DNA from: Prevotella melaninogenica ATCC 25845
GTDB lineage: Bacteria > Bacteroidota > Bacteroidia > Bacteroidales > Bacteroidaceae
Assembly: GCF_000144405.1 (NCBI RefSeq)
Contig: NC_014370.1
Coordinates: 62,001 to 126,000, forward strand
Direction of reading: 5' to 3'
DNA length: 64,000 nucleotides
The position numbers and the translations under genes are program-made. This document shows positions 16,811-26,434 of this stretch, piece by piece; position 1 is the stretch's first letter, and each line of letters starts with the position of its first letter. The notes beneath the pieces were generated by a model. The model had not been told where the DNA came from and ran no database searches. It saw only the letters and a program-made list of their open reading frames with translations.

Positions 16811-17542
16811 ATGAAACGAGTCTTTTATCTGCTATTTGCAGCCATATTCTTTGCTGGTAGTATGCACGCACAGACACCAACGATGAGTCGTCGGCAGGCT
16901 GCTGGTCGGTCAATGGAGCAGCAGGGGTTGGTAAATATAAAGCATGTTGTACCTTCTATCAAGGTGGCTTTGATGTATGCTCGTACAGATAACTTCTGTA
17001 ATCGTGTACTCTATCATGACCTTCGTGATGCCTACGTGCTGCCCGCTTGTGCAGAAGCATTGCGTAAAGCGCAGGCGGAGTTGAAGCGTCGTCGTCCTGA
17101 TTTGAGCCTTTGTATCTTCGATGCCACACGACCGATGAGCGTACAGCAGACGATGTGGAATACAGTGAAAGATACCCCAAAGTATTTCTATGTGTCTAAT
17201 CCTGCGCACGGAGGAGGTATGCATAACTATGGGATGGCTGTAGACATCAGTATCTGCAAGGCCTCATGGAATGATGCTACATGGCGTGATGGTGCCACAC
17301 GTTGCTTGATAGATACGATTCCAATGGGTGTGAAGGTAGACCACATGGGGATAGCCAGTCATATTGATAAAGAAAATGACCTCATTGCCCGTCGTCTTAT
17401 CTCTCGTGAGGCATTAGCTAACCGCAGACTCCTTCGTGAGGTGATGAGTGCTGCCGGTTTCATGCCTTTACGTACCGAGTGGTGGCACTTCAACCTTTGT
17501 ACAAGGGCTTGGGCAAAGCAGAATTTGAGGGTGGTGAGGTAA
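16811..17542 (+). CDS. Secreted D-Ala-D-Ala dipeptidase, VanX-type peptidase M15D
   Basis: Predicted zinc metallopeptidase that hydrolyses D-alanyl-D-alanine in the periplasm, probably in peptidoglycan turnover rather than vancomycin resistance, because no VanA/VanH genes are near. The 243-residue protein has a signal peptide (LFAAIFFAGSMHAQ). The M15 signature is complete: H138 and D145 in GMHNYGMAVDIS as zinc ligands, E223 as catalytic base and H226 as third ligand in TEWWHFNL. R107 in FDATRPMS matches the substrate-binding arginine of VanX. It is a single gene, followed by the first arm of a GC-rich inverted repeat. Confidence 0.9.
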   Translation: MKRVFYLLFAAIFFAGSMHAQTPTMSRRQAAGRSMEQQGLVNIKHVVPSIKVALMYARTDNFCNRVLYHDLRDAYVLPACAEALRKAQAELKRRRPDLSLCIFDATRPMSVQQTMWNTVKDTPKYFYVSNPAHGGGMHNYGMAVDISICKASWNDATWRDGATRCLIDTIPMGVKVDHMGIASHIDKENDLIARRLISREALANRRLLREVMSAAGFMPLRTEWWHFNLCTRAWAKQNLRVVR

Positions 17543-17580
17543 AAAAGGAAGAAAAACCACCGCTCGCTTACTCTACCAAG

Positions 17581-17641
17581 TAGCCCCTCCCCCTTGCCCC
17601 TCCCCCAAAGGGAGGGGAGTGAATACCGAGATACCCCGATG
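17581..17641 (-). repeat. GC-rich palindromic repeat, pair 1 left arm (inverted)
   Basis: TAGCCCCTCCCCCTTGCCCC followed by TCCCCCAAAGGGAGGGGAGTG is the reverse complement of the copy at 17864-17903, with matching extension ACCCCGAT. It lies between the VanX-like gene and the methyltransferase gene, on the minus orientation relative to the copy in the coding sequence. Confidence 0.85.
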
Positions 17642-17781
17642 TTAAATGGAAAGCAAGAAGATATGAGGAAGGGTAGTGTGAACAGGTAAGAAGGTTATAT
17701 GCAAGAATCCTTAAACAAGATATAAGATTCTTTAGGTAAGGAGTTGGAGTATTTAATAGGATAAAAGTATAGGCAGATAAG

Positions 17782-19215
17782 ATGGATAAAACGGATAAAA
17801 TTAAGCAAGAGGAATTTCCTTTGCCACGATATGTGCAGGAAGTTTTGAGCAAACATAACATTTCACTCCCCTCCCTTTGGGGGAGGGGTAAGGGGGAGGG
17901 GCTGCTCGGTAGTCTTTCTGTCTTAGCCCTCCAATCCCACCGCTACCCCGATATTGACATGGCCTTCCTGCTCGACCAGTTGGCAGGATGGCAAACTGCA
18001 CGCACGAAACTGCCGTCGTGGGCAGCGAAGGAGGATATCATTTACCCACCGCATCTATCGATGGAACAGTGTTCAAGTGAGCAGACTGCGGAATATAAGG
18101 CACGATTGGTTGCACGCCTTGTAGGGCTGGAGAACATAGCTTCTTATGACCTTAATAACGATTGTAGCAGACCTTCTGTTGGAGAAAAAACTACTCCAAA
18201 GCAGCAAGAAAATCATGTTTGGAACAGTTTTGAAGGGTCGTTCTGCGACCTAACAGGCGGCTTTGGCGTTGATTTCTCCTTTATAGCACGCAGCTTTAAA
18301 CGTGCTATTTATGTCGAACAGCAGGAGAACTTGTGCGAATTGGCACGTCATAACTTCCACGCCTTAGGCTTGACACATGCTGAAGTGGTTAATGCCGACG
18401 GTACAGCCTACCTCCATCAGCTCGACCATGTGTCTGTGTTATTCCTCGATCCTGCGCGTCGTAATGAACAAGGAGGTAAGACGGTGCTGATAAGTGATTG
18501 TGCACCCGATGTCTTGGCATTGGAAGAAGAACTCTTAGTGAAGGCTGATTCTGTTGTTATAAAGCTATCGCCAATGCTCGATTGGCATCGTGCTGTGGAC
18601 GAACTCAATCGCTTGGGCAATGTTGTTCGTGAGGTACATATCGTCTCTGTACGCAATGAATGTAAGGAATTGTTGCTGGTATTGCGGAAAACGAAAGGTG
18701 AAAAAGATGACAAGACGGCTACGGAAAAAGCCTTGAAGGTCTTCTGTGTGAATGATAATAACATCGTTTCTTATTCTCTTGATGAGGCTTTAAGCGTATC
18801 ACAGCGACTTCTTTCGGCTGTTCCCAAAGCTGGTCAGTATCTCTATGAGCCCAATGCTTCATTGATGAAAGCAGGCTGTTTTGCTTTGCTTACTGCCCGT
18901 TATCCACTTTCAGCACTCAGTTTTAATTCTCATCTTTTTGTCTCTGAGGAGGCTATTAATGATTTCCCAGGTCGTCAGTTTGAGATAACAGCGGTTTCAT
19001 CGTTCAATAAGAAAGAGTTACGACGTAGTCTTTCGGGGATAGACAAAGCTAATCTTTCCGTGCGCAACTTCCCTATGAGTGTTGCGGATTTGCGCAAACG
19101 GCTGAAGATAAAAGAGGGTGGAGATATCTACCTTTTTGCTACTACTGATGCAGAAAGCAATCACCTGCTTTTCGTTTGCAAGAAAACAGCGAAACCAACT
19201 TGTGACTCTCAATAA
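17782..19215 (+). CDS. Class I SAM-dependent methyltransferase with C-terminal THUMP-like domain
   Basis: A 477-residue cytosolic protein of a Bacteroidetes family with a Rossmann methyltransferase domain and a C-terminal THUMP-like RNA-binding domain. The SAM motif I region is FCDLTGGFGVDFSFIA, followed by VEQQENLCELARHN and LFLDPARR. IKLSPMLDW follows in the second half of the fold. The target is probably RNA but is not known. Residues 28-42 (SLPSLWGRGKGEGLL) are encoded by a GC-rich palindromic repeat inserted in frame, so this stretch is not ancestral protein sequence. The start is the ATG at 17782, which puts the repeat inside the gene. The domain has about 100 residues of helical N-terminal extension (AFLLDQLAGWQTARTKLP), normal for the family. 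Confidence 0.85.
   Translation: MDKTDKIKQEEFPLPRYVQEVLSKHNISLPSLWGRGKGEGLLGSLSVLALQSHRYPDIDMAFLLDQLAGWQTARTKLPSWAAKEDIIYPPHLSMEQCSSEQTAEYKARLVARLVGLENIASYDLNNDCSRPSVGEKTTPKQQENHVWNSFEGSFCDLTGGFGVDFSFIARSFKRAIYVEQQENLCELARHNFHALGLTHAEVVNADGTAYLHQLDHVSVLFLDPARRNEQGGKTVLISDCAPDVLALEEELLVKADSVVIKLSPMLDWHRAVDELNRLGNVVREVHIVSVRNECKELLLVLRKTKGEKDDKTATEKALKVFCVNDNNIVSYSLDEALSVSQRLLSAVPKAGQYLYEPNASLMKAGCFALLTARYPLSALSFNSHLFVSEEAINDFPGRQFEITAVSSFNKKELRRSLSGIDKANLSVRNFPMSVADLRKRLKIKEGGDIYLFATTDAESNHLLFVCKKTAKPTCDSQ
17864..17903 (+). repeat. GC-rich palindromic repeat, pair 1 right arm (inside coding sequence)
   Basis: CACTCCCCTCCCTTTGGGGG followed by AGGGGTAAGGGGGAGGGGCT contains its own hairpin (CCCCTCCC/GGGGGAGGGG). 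It encodes residues 28-41 of the methyltransferase in an open frame. The inverse copy is at 17581-17641. Confidence 0.85.
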
Positions 19216-19230
19216 ATTTACCTAACTTTG
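19200..19230 (+). promoter_or_regulatory. Promoter of the endonuclease I gene
   Basis: TTG (19200-19202) and TAACTTTG (19223-19230) are 20 bases apart. The promoter overlaps the 3' end of the methyltransferase gene. The leader is about 135 bases. Confidence 0.65.
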
Positions 19231-19367
19231 TAGTCTTTTCGTTGCGTAACAAAAGCTATGTTTTTTGTCCGCTGAATGTGGCTGGTCAGACACTGTTTGA
19301 TTAATAGCATAACGACTTTTAAATAGAAATATATGATAAATAATTACCGATAAAACCTATTAAAACA

Positions 19368-20888
19368 ATGAACAGGTATTTCAAAATGGTCATCGCTACA
19401 GCGTTGATTGGTGTAACAACATCGGCTAATGCGATCGATCGTAAGACATTAGCGCAGTACGCTTCTTCGTTACAAGGACTGAAGAAAGAGCAGTTAAAGG
19501 CAGCTTTATACAAGCTGATGGACAAGAAGAAGGTCTTACCATACGGCGGAGGTGGTAAAGGAACGTGGTGGGGATTCTGGTATTCAGACCGTGATCCGCA
19601 GACAAACGAGTGCTATAATCGTTATAGTGACAAGAAGTTTTACTTTGAAAGCACAAATACTGGTAGAGCTATTGGTGGTATGAACATTGAACATTCTTTC
19701 CCAAAGAGCTGGTGGGGAAAAGAGAAGAATGATGCTTGGTGCGATCTCTATAACCTTTATCCATCCGACTCAAAGGCTAATAGCTCAAAGAGTAACTTTG
19801 TTATGGGCGTTGTTGTCAACGTTAAAGAAGAAGCTGGTGCAGGCTATGACAAGGTTGGAATGGGCTATGCTGATGGTCAGCTTGTAAAGATGTGGGAGCC
19901 GGGCGACCGTTTCAAGGGCGAATTCTCACGCAGCTATATGTATATGGCTACTACCTATCAGAATCTTAGCTTTGTTTCAGAAGGTGCCAAACAATTGCAG
20001 ACAGGTGCTTATCCAACGCTGAAAAAGTGGTCATCAGACCTCTTCCGCCAGTGGAGCAAGAATGACCGTGTAGATGAGATGGAAATCAAACGCAACGAAG
20101 CTATCTACAAGATTCAGAATAACCGCAACCTTTTCATCGACTATCCTAACCTTGCTGAGTACGTATGGGGTGATAGTATGGATGTAGAGTTTAACCCTTA
20201 TCGCTCTATAACAACAGCTTCGGATGATGCAAGATACACAAGCGTGATTGTTCCTGAAGACCCTGTAACGCCAGACAATCCGCAGGTAACACCACAGGGC
20301 GGGACTTTCGTGAAGACAACAACAGTCCCAGTAGCAGGCAAACGTTACGTTCTTGTAGCTAAAACTGGCAGCAATTTTGTTATAGTATCTACTTTGAAGG
20401 GTAAGCCATATGGATATCTGCCAACAAAGGGCATCACTGATAATAATGAGAAGGTGAATGTTGCTGATGACCAGTCGGTTCTTACTTTGGAGCAGGGAAC
20501 AACAGGTTTCTATATCAAGGATGCTAACGACAAGTACTTCGGGCAGGAGGATAAGTACAAGACCGTTCAGTTTGTGACTAAAGATAAGGCGGTAGAGTGG
20601 ACGTTGGAGCCAAAGGCTGATGGTACATTCACAATCACATCTTCTACGGGACATGTACTTCAGTATGATACCAAATATAAGTCATTTGGTGCATATAAGC
20701 CAGCTTCAGCTAATGGAATCTATCCAATGCTCTATGTAGAAGACAAGACAGCGGGAATAGGAACCATATGGACTGTAACAACCACTGATGAGGCTGTTTA
20801 TAACTTGCAGGGTGTTCGTATGCCAGCTGATGCACAACTCGCTCCTGGTATCTATATCCGTGGTGGTAAGAAGTTTATTGTGAGATAA
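19368..20888 (+). CDS. Secreted endonuclease I family nuclease with C-terminal cell-surface-type tail
   Basis: Extracellular or periplasmic DNase/RNase, likely for nucleotide scavenging or degrading extracellular DNA. The 506-residue protein has a signal peptide (MVIATALIGVTTSANA). The endonuclease I (EndA/Vvn) domain covers about residues 24-270 and contains GGMNIEHSFPKSWWG, equivalent to the NxEHxxPxS metal/His motif, and WCDLYNLYPSDSKANSSKSN, which carries the second metal-binding Asn. A beta-rich domain of about 130 residues follows (KTTTVPVAGKRYVLVAK). The protein ends in VYNLQGVRM and APGIYIRGGKKFIVR, a C-terminal pattern frequent in Prevotella exported proteins. The extra domain may bind a ligand, but I do not recognise it. 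Confidence 0.9.
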   Translation: MNRYFKMVIATALIGVTTSANAIDRKTLAQYASSLQGLKKEQLKAALYKLMDKKKVLPYGGGGKGTWWGFWYSDRDPQTNECYNRYSDKKFYFESTNTGRAIGGMNIEHSFPKSWWGKEKNDAWCDLYNLYPSDSKANSSKSNFVMGVVVNVKEEAGAGYDKVGMGYADGQLVKMWEPGDRFKGEFSRSYMYMATTYQNLSFVSEGAKQLQTGAYPTLKKWSSDLFRQWSKNDRVDEMEIKRNEAIYKIQNNRNLFIDYPNLAEYVWGDSMDVEFNPYRSITTASDDARYTSVIVPEDPVTPDNPQVTPQGGTFVKTTTVPVAGKRYVLVAKTGSNFVIVSTLKGKPYGYLPTKGITDNNEKVNVADDQSVLTLEQGTTGFYIKDANDKYFGQEDKYKTVQFVTKDKAVEWTLEPKADGTFTITSSTGHVLQYDTKYKSFGAYKPASANGIYPMLYVEDKTAGIGTIWTVTTTDEAVYNLQGVRMPADAQLAPGIYIRGGKKFIVR

Positions 20889-20925
20889 ATAATCCAGAAT
20901 AATAAGCGAAGTTATTGATAATAAA

Positions 20926-20969
20926 TGGCTTCATAATTCTTTGTGAAAAAGGGATTATGAAGCCTTTTT
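20926..20969 (+). terminator. Intrinsic terminator after the endonuclease gene
   Basis: GGCTTCATAAT pairs with ATTATGAAGCC across a 16-base loop, followed by TTTTTT. Confidence 0.85.
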
Positions 20970-21031
20970 TAATGGTCGAATGATAGTATCTTGCAGCCTT
21001 TGATAAGGCTGAACAACTTTTCTGTTGACGT

Positions 21032-21082
21032 CAGACACGTATGGTGCGGATGCTCAGCACATATGGTGCGGACGCCTAACAC
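21032..21082. repeat. Clustered GCAC/TGGTGC short palindromes, locus 4 of 5
   Basis: Units ACACGTATGGTGCGGATGCT and CAGCACATATGGTGCGGACG lie in the 322-base gap between a terminator and the promoter of the GNAT-like gene. The family is described at 10079. Nothing else is visible in the gap. Confidence 0.6.
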
Positions 21083-21136
21083 GAGTCCTTATGACTGAGT
21101 AGTAGGGTAGTGATAGTCAATAAAAAGGAGCGTAAA

Positions 21137-21168
21137 TTTGCCAATCTACCTTTTTTTTAGTACTTTTG
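21137..21168 (+). promoter_or_regulatory. Promoter of the GNAT-like gene
   Basis: TTTG (21137-21140) and TACTTTTG (21161-21168) are 20 bases apart, a close match to the Bacteroidetes consensus. The leader is about 40 bases. Confidence 0.75.
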
Positions 21169-21210
21169 CACGTTTAAGATTAGGAAAATAACGAAATTAA
21201 AAGATTCTAA

Positions 21211-22359
21211 ATGTCATCAGTTCAGATAAAGAGAGTAGAGACGAAGAAAGACCTTAAGGCTTTCATCGAGTGTCATTATGACCTCTACGAGGGTAATCAA
21301 TATGATGCCCCAAACCTCTATAGCGATGAGTTGAATACGTTGTCAAAAGACAAGAATGCTGCTTTTGACTTCTGCGAAGCTGAGTATTTTCTCGCCTTGA
21401 AGGAGGGAAAGGTGGTGGGGCGTGTAGCTGCCATCATCAATAATAAAGCAAACGAAAAGTGGGACAAGAAGGATGTTCGCTTCGGTTGGATAGACTTCAT
21501 TGACGATATAGAAGTGTCAAAAGCTCTGTTGAAAGCTGTTGAGGACTACGGTAGAGAGAAGGGCATGACCTCTGTTGTTGGTCCACTCGGTTTCACAGAT
21601 ATGGACCCAGAGGGTATGTTGACATGGGGCTTTGATCAGCTCGGTACAATGGCCACTATCTATAACTACGATTATTATCCAAAGCACATGGAGAAACTTG
21701 GTGGCTGGGAGAAGGATAATGACTATGTAGAATACCGTCTTGATGTTCCAGAAACAGCTCCAGAGAAATACACAAAGATTGCAGAGATGGTGGAGAAACG
21801 ATATAATCTCCATGCGCGTAAACTGACCAAGAAGGAAATCTTTGAGGGTGGTTATGGTAAGAAACTCTTTGATTTGATCAATGTTACTTACTCTCATCTC
21901 TATGGCTTCTCTGAGTTGAGTGAACGCCAGATAGACCAGTATGTAAAGATGTACTTCCCACTTGCCGACCTCGACCTCATTACAGTTGTAGAGGATGGCA
22001 ATAAGGATAACCAGTTAGTTGGTCTTGCTATCACAATCCCATCACTAACACGTGCCTTGCAGAAGTGTCACCGTGGACGTCTTTTCCCATTCGGATGGTG
22101 GCATTTGCTACGTGCTATAAAGTTCCATAAGACGGAGGTTGTAGACCTTCTCCTTATTGGTGTCCTACCAGAGTATCGTTCTAAGGGAGCTAATTCTCTT
22201 GTTTTTGCTGACCTCATTCCACGTTATGTGAAGTACGGCTTCAAGTGGGGTGAAACGCACGTGGAGATGGAAACCAACGAAAGCGTACAGAGTCAGTGGG
22301 GCCCATTAGACCCAACTATGCACAAGAAGCGCAGATGCTATAGAAAAGCTATTGGGTGA
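21211..22359 (+). CDS. GNAT-fold N-acetyltransferase-like protein
   Basis: A 382-residue soluble protein of a conserved Bacteroidetes family, annotated generally as acetyltransferase-like. The N-terminal third resembles one GNAT half (VGRVAAIINNKANEKW, then VRFGWIDFIDDIEVSKALL and VVGPLGFTDMDPEG). The C-terminal third has a second one (LLLIGVLPEYRSKGANSLVFADLI, similar to the acetyl-CoA pyrophosphate loop; then WGETHVEMETN). Substrate unknown. It is monocistronic. The 186-base gap to parE (22360-22545) is low-complexity, with TTGGGTGTTGATG and TCAATAACC-type repeats also seen after dapB at 34645-34825. Confidence 0.75.
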   Translation: MSSVQIKRVETKKDLKAFIECHYDLYEGNQYDAPNLYSDELNTLSKDKNAAFDFCEAEYFLALKEGKVVGRVAAIINNKANEKWDKKDVRFGWIDFIDDIEVSKALLKAVEDYGREKGMTSVVGPLGFTDMDPEGMLTWGFDQLGTMATIYNYDYYPKHMEKLGGWEKDNDYVEYRLDVPETAPEKYTKIAEMVEKRYNLHARKLTKKEIFEGGYGKKLFDLINVTYSHLYGFSELSERQIDQYVKMYFPLADLDLITVVEDGNKDNQLVGLAITIPSLTRALQKCHRGRLFPFGWWHLLRAIKFHKTEVVDLLLIGVLPEYRSKGANSLVFADLIPRYVKYGFKWGETHVEMETNESVQSQWGPLDPTMHKKRRCYRKAIG

Positions 22360-22545
22360 TGGGTGATGAGTGTTGGGTGTTGATGGACAGCTTTAACATG
22401 TGTTCTTTCTATATTTTCACGTGTTTCTTCTATTTCAACACCTAATAACTCATTAATGAACACTCAATATCATTAAATAGTCAAGCCCTTATTACCTAAT
22501 AATTAACCCTCAATAACCAATCATTCACAGTCAATAACCCAGCAC

Positions 22546-24504
22546 ATGGATAAATCAACAGCAACCAACCCTCAATCCTCAACACCCGTTTCTTACACCG
22601 ACGATAATATCCGACACCTATCGGATATGGAGCATGTGCGTACCCGTCCGGGTATGTATATTGGTCGTTTGGGCGATGGAAAGTTGCCTGAAGATGGTAT
22701 ATATGTACTCTTGAAGGAGGTAATTGATAACTCTATTGACGAGTTTAAGATGAATGCTGGTGACCGTATTGAGATTGATGTGGAGGATAATCTGCGTGTT
22801 AGTGTGCGCGACTATGGGCGTGGTATTCCACAGGGAAAGCTTGTTGAGGCTGTGTCTGTACTGAATACGGGTGGTAAGTATGACTCTAAAGCATTTAAGA
22901 AGAGTGTTGGTTTGAATGGTGTCGGCGTGAAAGCTGTTAATGCATTGAGTGCTCATTTCGAGGTAAAGAGTTTCCGCGACGGTAAGGTGCGTGAACTATC
23001 GTTTGAGAAAGGTAACCTCCAAAGCGACAAAACAAAGAAGTCTGCGGACGAGAATGGTACCTATATCTACTTTGAACCAGACGCAACTCTTTTCAAGCAT
23101 TATAGCTTCCATGATGATATTGTGGAGGAGATGCTCCGTAACTATACCTACCTGAATACAGGATTGACCATCATGTACAATGGTCGTCGCATACTTAGTC
23201 GACATGGTTTGAAGGACCTTTTGACTGATAATATGACTGTTGATCCATTGTATCCTATTGTTCACATGAAGGGAGAGGATATTGAGATTGCTTTCACACA
23301 CACCAATCAATATGGCGAGGAGTACTACTCCTTCGTGAATGGTCAGCATACAACGCAGGGCGGTACGCACCAGACAGCCTTCAAGGAGCATATTGCCAAG
23401 ACAATAAAAGAGTTCTTCGGCAAGTATGAGTATGGTGACATTCGTAACGGATTAGTGGCCGCTATCGCTATAAACGTTGAAGAGCCAGTATTCGAATCAC
23501 AAACAAAGATTAAGTTAGGTTCCACACAGATGTCACCTGATGGTGAGTCTATCAATAAGTATGTGGGCGACTTTATCAAGACAAACGTTGACAACTACCT
23601 TCATATTCATAAAGAAGACTTTACCGATATACTTGAGAATAAAATCAAGGAGACTGAGCGAGAGCGTAAGGCAATGGCTGGTGTAACGAAGTTAGCACGT
23701 GAGAGAGCGAAGAAAGCTAACCTCCATAACCGTAAATTGCGTGACTGTCGTGTACACTATTGTGACGTAAAGAACGATCGAAAGGAGGAGAGTTCTATCT
23801 TCATAACAGAGGGAGATTCAGCCAGCGGAAGTATTACTAAGAGTCGTGATGTCAACACACAAGCTGTCTTCTCATTGCGTGGAAAGCCGCTTAACTGCTT
23901 TGGATTGACAAAGAAAGTAGTGTATGAGAATGAAGAGTTCAACCTCCTTCAGGCTGCACTCGACATTGAAGACGGACTCGATTCACTCAGATATAACAAG
24001 GTGATAGTGGCAACGGATGCCGATGTCGATGGTATGCATATCCGCTTATTGATAATCACCTTCTTCCTTCAGTTCTTCCCAGAGCTGATAAAGAAAGGAC
24101 ATGTATATGTCCTTCAGACACCGCTTTTCCGTGTTCGTAACCGTCGAACAAAGATAAAGAACAAAGAGGTGATTGCCGAAGCGGACGCTCGTCGTGTGAA
24201 AGGAGAGAAAAAGAACGACTTTATTACACGTTATTGTTACTCTGAGGAGGAGCGTGTAGCAGCTATCAACGAGCTTGGTCCAGACCCAGAAATCACTCGA
24301 TTCAAAGGTCTTGGTGAGATTTCTCCTGACGAATTTGCCCATTTCATTGGTCCAGATATGCGTCTGGAACAGGTTACTTTGCATAAGAATGACCAGGTAG
24401 CTAAGCTCTTGGAGTATTATATGGGTAAGAACACGATGGAACGTCAGAACTTTATTATTGACAACCTCGTTATAGAAGAGGACCTTCCTGACGTGGAAGA
24501 ATAA
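22546..24504 (+). CDS. parE: DNA topoisomerase IV subunit B
   Basis: The ATPase subunit of the type IIA topoisomerase that decatenates sister chromosomes. In its 652 residues the GHKL ATPase domain has [10 protein letters not shown] (58-67), DYGRGIP (89-95) and [14 protein letters not shown] (122-135). The TOPRIM domain has EGDSASGS from residue 422 and the metal-binding DADVDGMH near 491-498. [10 protein letters not shown] is at 31-40. The absence of a GyrB-specific insert and its short length favour ParE over GyrB. This is an assignment by similarity, and gyrB is not in the window to compare. The partner subunit parC is not adjacent. The S41 protease gene follows 168 bases later on the same strand. 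Confidence 0.9.
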   Translation: MDKSTATNPQSSTPVSYTDDNIRHLSDMEHVRTRPGMYIGRLGDGKLPEDGIYVLLKEVIDNSIDEFKMNAGDRIEIDVEDNLRVSVRDYGRGIPQGKLVEAVSVLNTGGKYDSKAFKKSVGLNGVGVKAVNALSAHFEVKSFRDGKVRELSFEKGNLQSDKTKKSADENGTYIYFEPDATLFKHYSFHDDIVEEMLRNYTYLNTGLTIMYNGRRILSRHGLKDLLTDNMTVDPLYPIVHMKGEDIEIAFTHTNQYGEEYYSFVNGQHTTQGGTHQTAFKEHIAKTIKEFFGKYEYGDIRNGLVAAIAINVEEPVFESQTKIKLGSTQMSPDGESINKYVGDFIKTNVDNYLHIHKEDFTDILENKIKETERERKAMAGVTKLARERAKKANLHNRKLRDCRVHYCDVKNDRKEESSIFITEGDSASGSITKSRDVNTQAVFSLRGKPLNCFGLTKKVVYENEEFNLLQAALDIEDGLDSLRYNKVIVATDADVDGMHIRLLIITFFLQFFPELIKKGHVYVLQTPLFRVRNRRTKIKNKEVIAEADARRVKGEKKNDFITRYCYSEEERVAAINELGPDPEITRFKGLGEISPDEFAHFIGPDMRLEQVTLHKNDQVAKLLEYYMGKNTMERQNFIIDNLVIEEDLPDVEE

Positions 24505-24672
24505 TAAAGAAAGTCGGTAAAAGGGATAGAATTTCCAAATGATGTCCGTACGATTGTTGGTACATCTGTGAATAAAATAAATAAAATTGAAGAGCAAAAG
24601 GCTGTTTTTAAAGGGGCTTTTTATTGCTTTCTTCAAGCATATAACAAAACTATTAAAACATAAAATTAGGAT

Positions 24673-26241
24673 ATGAGAAAGTATATTTGTCTTTTACTTT
24701 TTTACCTTTTTACCTTTTTACCTTTGTCGGCGCAGCAGGGTAATGACTCTCCTTTACGGAAGTTGCAGTTGGCAGAGATGGCAATTAAGAACTTCTATGT
24801 GGACTCTGTGAACGAGCAGAAGTTAGTAGAGGATGGTATTAGGGGGATGCTCGAGAAGCTCGATCCACATTCTACGTACACCGATGCAAAGGAAACCAAA
24901 GCGATGAACGAACCATTGCAGGGTGACTTTGAGGGTATTGGTGTGCAGTTCAATATGATTGAAGATACACTTGTCGTTATCCAGCCTGTTGTCAACGGAC
25001 CATCTCAGAAGGTGGGAATCCTTGCTGGCGACCGTATCGTCAGTGTGAACGACTCTACTATCGCTGGTGTGAAGATGGCACGTATCGATATCATGAAGAT
25101 GCTTCGTGGTAAGAAGGGTACGAAAGTGAAGTTGGGTGTTGTACGCCGTGGTGTGAAAGGTGTTTTGACCTTTGTCGTTACACGTGCTAAGATACCAGTT
25201 CATACTATCAATGCCTCTTATATGATTCGTCCTAATGTGGGCTATATTCGAATCGAAAGCTTCGGTATGAAGACCCATGACGAGTTCATGTCGGCTGTTG
25301 ATTCACTGAAAAAGAAAGGCATGAAGACCCTCCTTCTCGACCTACAAGACAATGGTGGCGGTTACCTTCAGTCGGCTGTTCAGATATCAAATGAGTTCCT
25401 CAAGAACAATGACATGATTGTTTACACCGAAGGACGACGCGCTCGTCGCCAAAATTTTAAGGCAATTGGCAACGGACGACTGCAGGATGTGAAGGTTTAT
25501 GTATTGGTAAACGAACTCTCGGCTTCGGCTGCAGAGATTGTTACTGGTGCTATTCAAGATAATGATCGTGGAACGGTTGTGGGCCGTAGAACCTTTGGTA
25601 AGGGACTTGTACAGCGTCCGCTCGACCTTCCTGATGGTAGTATGATTCGTCTGACAATAGCCCATTACTATACGCCAAGCGGTCGTTGTATTCAGAAACC
25701 TTATACAAAGGGCGACCTAAAGGAATATGAAATGGATATTGAAAAGAGATTTAAGCATGGCGAGTTGACCAATCCAGATAGTATTCAATTCTCAGATTCT
25801 TTGAAGTATTACACGATCCGCAAGCATCGGGTTGTCTATGGTGGCGGTGGTATTATGCCTGATAACTTTGTCCCACTTGATACAACAAAATTCACTCGCT
25901 ATCATCGTATGTTAGCCGCAAAGAGTATTATCATCAATGCTTATTTGAAGTATGCTGATGCGAATCGTCAGGCTTTAAAGGCGCAATACAGCTCATTTGA
26001 CGCGTTCAATAAGGGTTATGTGGTACCACAGTCATTGCTCGATGAAATCGTGGCAGAGGGCAAGAAAGAGAAGATAGAACCCAAGGATGCGGCCGAGTTA
26101 AAGGCTACTCTTCCTAATATTGCACTACAGATAAAAGCGCTTACAGCCCGTGATATATGGGATATGAACGAGTATTTCCGAGTGTGGAATACTCAGAGTG
26201 ACATTGTCAATAAGGCTGTTGCATTGGCTACGGGCAAGTAG
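24673..26241 (+). CDS. S41 family C-terminal processing protease
   Basis: A periplasmic serine protease of the CtpA/Prc type. The 522-residue protein has a signal peptide (CLLLFYLFTFLPLSAQ). A PDZ domain spans about 85-165 (GIGVQFNMIEDTL, GILAGDRIVSVND). The tail-specific protease core contains S285 in NELSASAAEIV and K310 in RTFGKGLVQ, which form the Ser/Lys catalytic dyad, and LLLDLQDNGGGYLQSAVQ. After the core a C-terminal helical extension of about 140 residues is likely. It probably degrades or trims misfolded or tagged envelope proteins. The targets cannot be read. It ends 55 bases before a very long hairpin and converges on ybeY. Confidence 0.93.
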   Translation: MRKYICLLLFYLFTFLPLSAQQGNDSPLRKLQLAEMAIKNFYVDSVNEQKLVEDGIRGMLEKLDPHSTYTDAKETKAMNEPLQGDFEGIGVQFNMIEDTLVVIQPVVNGPSQKVGILAGDRIVSVNDSTIAGVKMARIDIMKMLRGKKGTKVKLGVVRRGVKGVLTFVVTRAKIPVHTINASYMIRPNVGYIRIESFGMKTHDEFMSAVDSLKKKGMKTLLLDLQDNGGGYLQSAVQISNEFLKNNDMIVYTEGRRARRQNFKAIGNGRLQDVKVYVLVNELSASAAEIVTGAIQDNDRGTVVGRRTFGKGLVQRPLDLPDGSMIRLTIAHYYTPSGRCIQKPYTKGDLKEYEMDIEKRFKHGELTNPDSIQFSDSLKYYTIRKHRVVYGGGGIMPDNFVPLDTTKFTRYHRMLAAKSIIINAYLKYADANRQALKAQYSSFDAFNKGYVVPQSLLDEIVAEGKKEKIEPKDAAELKATLPNIALQIKALTARDIWDMNEYFRVWNTQSDIVNKAVALATGK

Positions 26242-26296
26242 AAAAGTAGGGTAACATAATTCTTAAGAGTTTTATAACCTGACATTATAGGGCAAA

Positions 26297-26351
26297 CTGA
26301 ATAAGAAAAGGTGCTTAATTGAACTCCAATTAGGCACCTTTTCTTATTCAG
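26297..26351 (+). terminator. Long hairpin terminator (25-bp arms) related to the ~260-bp repeat core
   Basis: CTGAATAAGAAAAGGTGCTT followed by AATTG pairs, with one mismatch, with CAATTAGGCACCTTTTCTTA followed by TTCAG, around the 5-base loop AACTC. The inner part AAAAGGTGCTTAATTG...AATTAGGCACCTTTT reuses the two ends of the dispersed repeat core, as if the core had collapsed to a hairpin. It follows the S41 gene by 55 bases. Confidence 0.75.
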
Positions 26352-26434
26352 TTCTTTTGTTAAACCCAATCAGTCATTAGCGACTACGCTTATTCCGACA
26401 CATAAACCTTGGCATGTTATTAGGTTGAAAATTC

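Noticed and set aside
16811..17542. Vancomycin-resistance gene vanX
   Set aside because: The M15D motifs match VanX, but vanH, vanA/B and vanS/R are absent, and the protein is exported, which fits general peptidoglycan dipeptide hydrolysis.
20034..20654. 206-codon open frame antisense to the endonuclease gene
   Set aside because: It lies wholly within a well-supported gene on the other strand and has no family resemblance or start context.
24046..24636. 196-codon open frame antisense to the 3' part of parE
   Set aside because: It overlaps conserved TOPRIM coding sequence and shows no domain.
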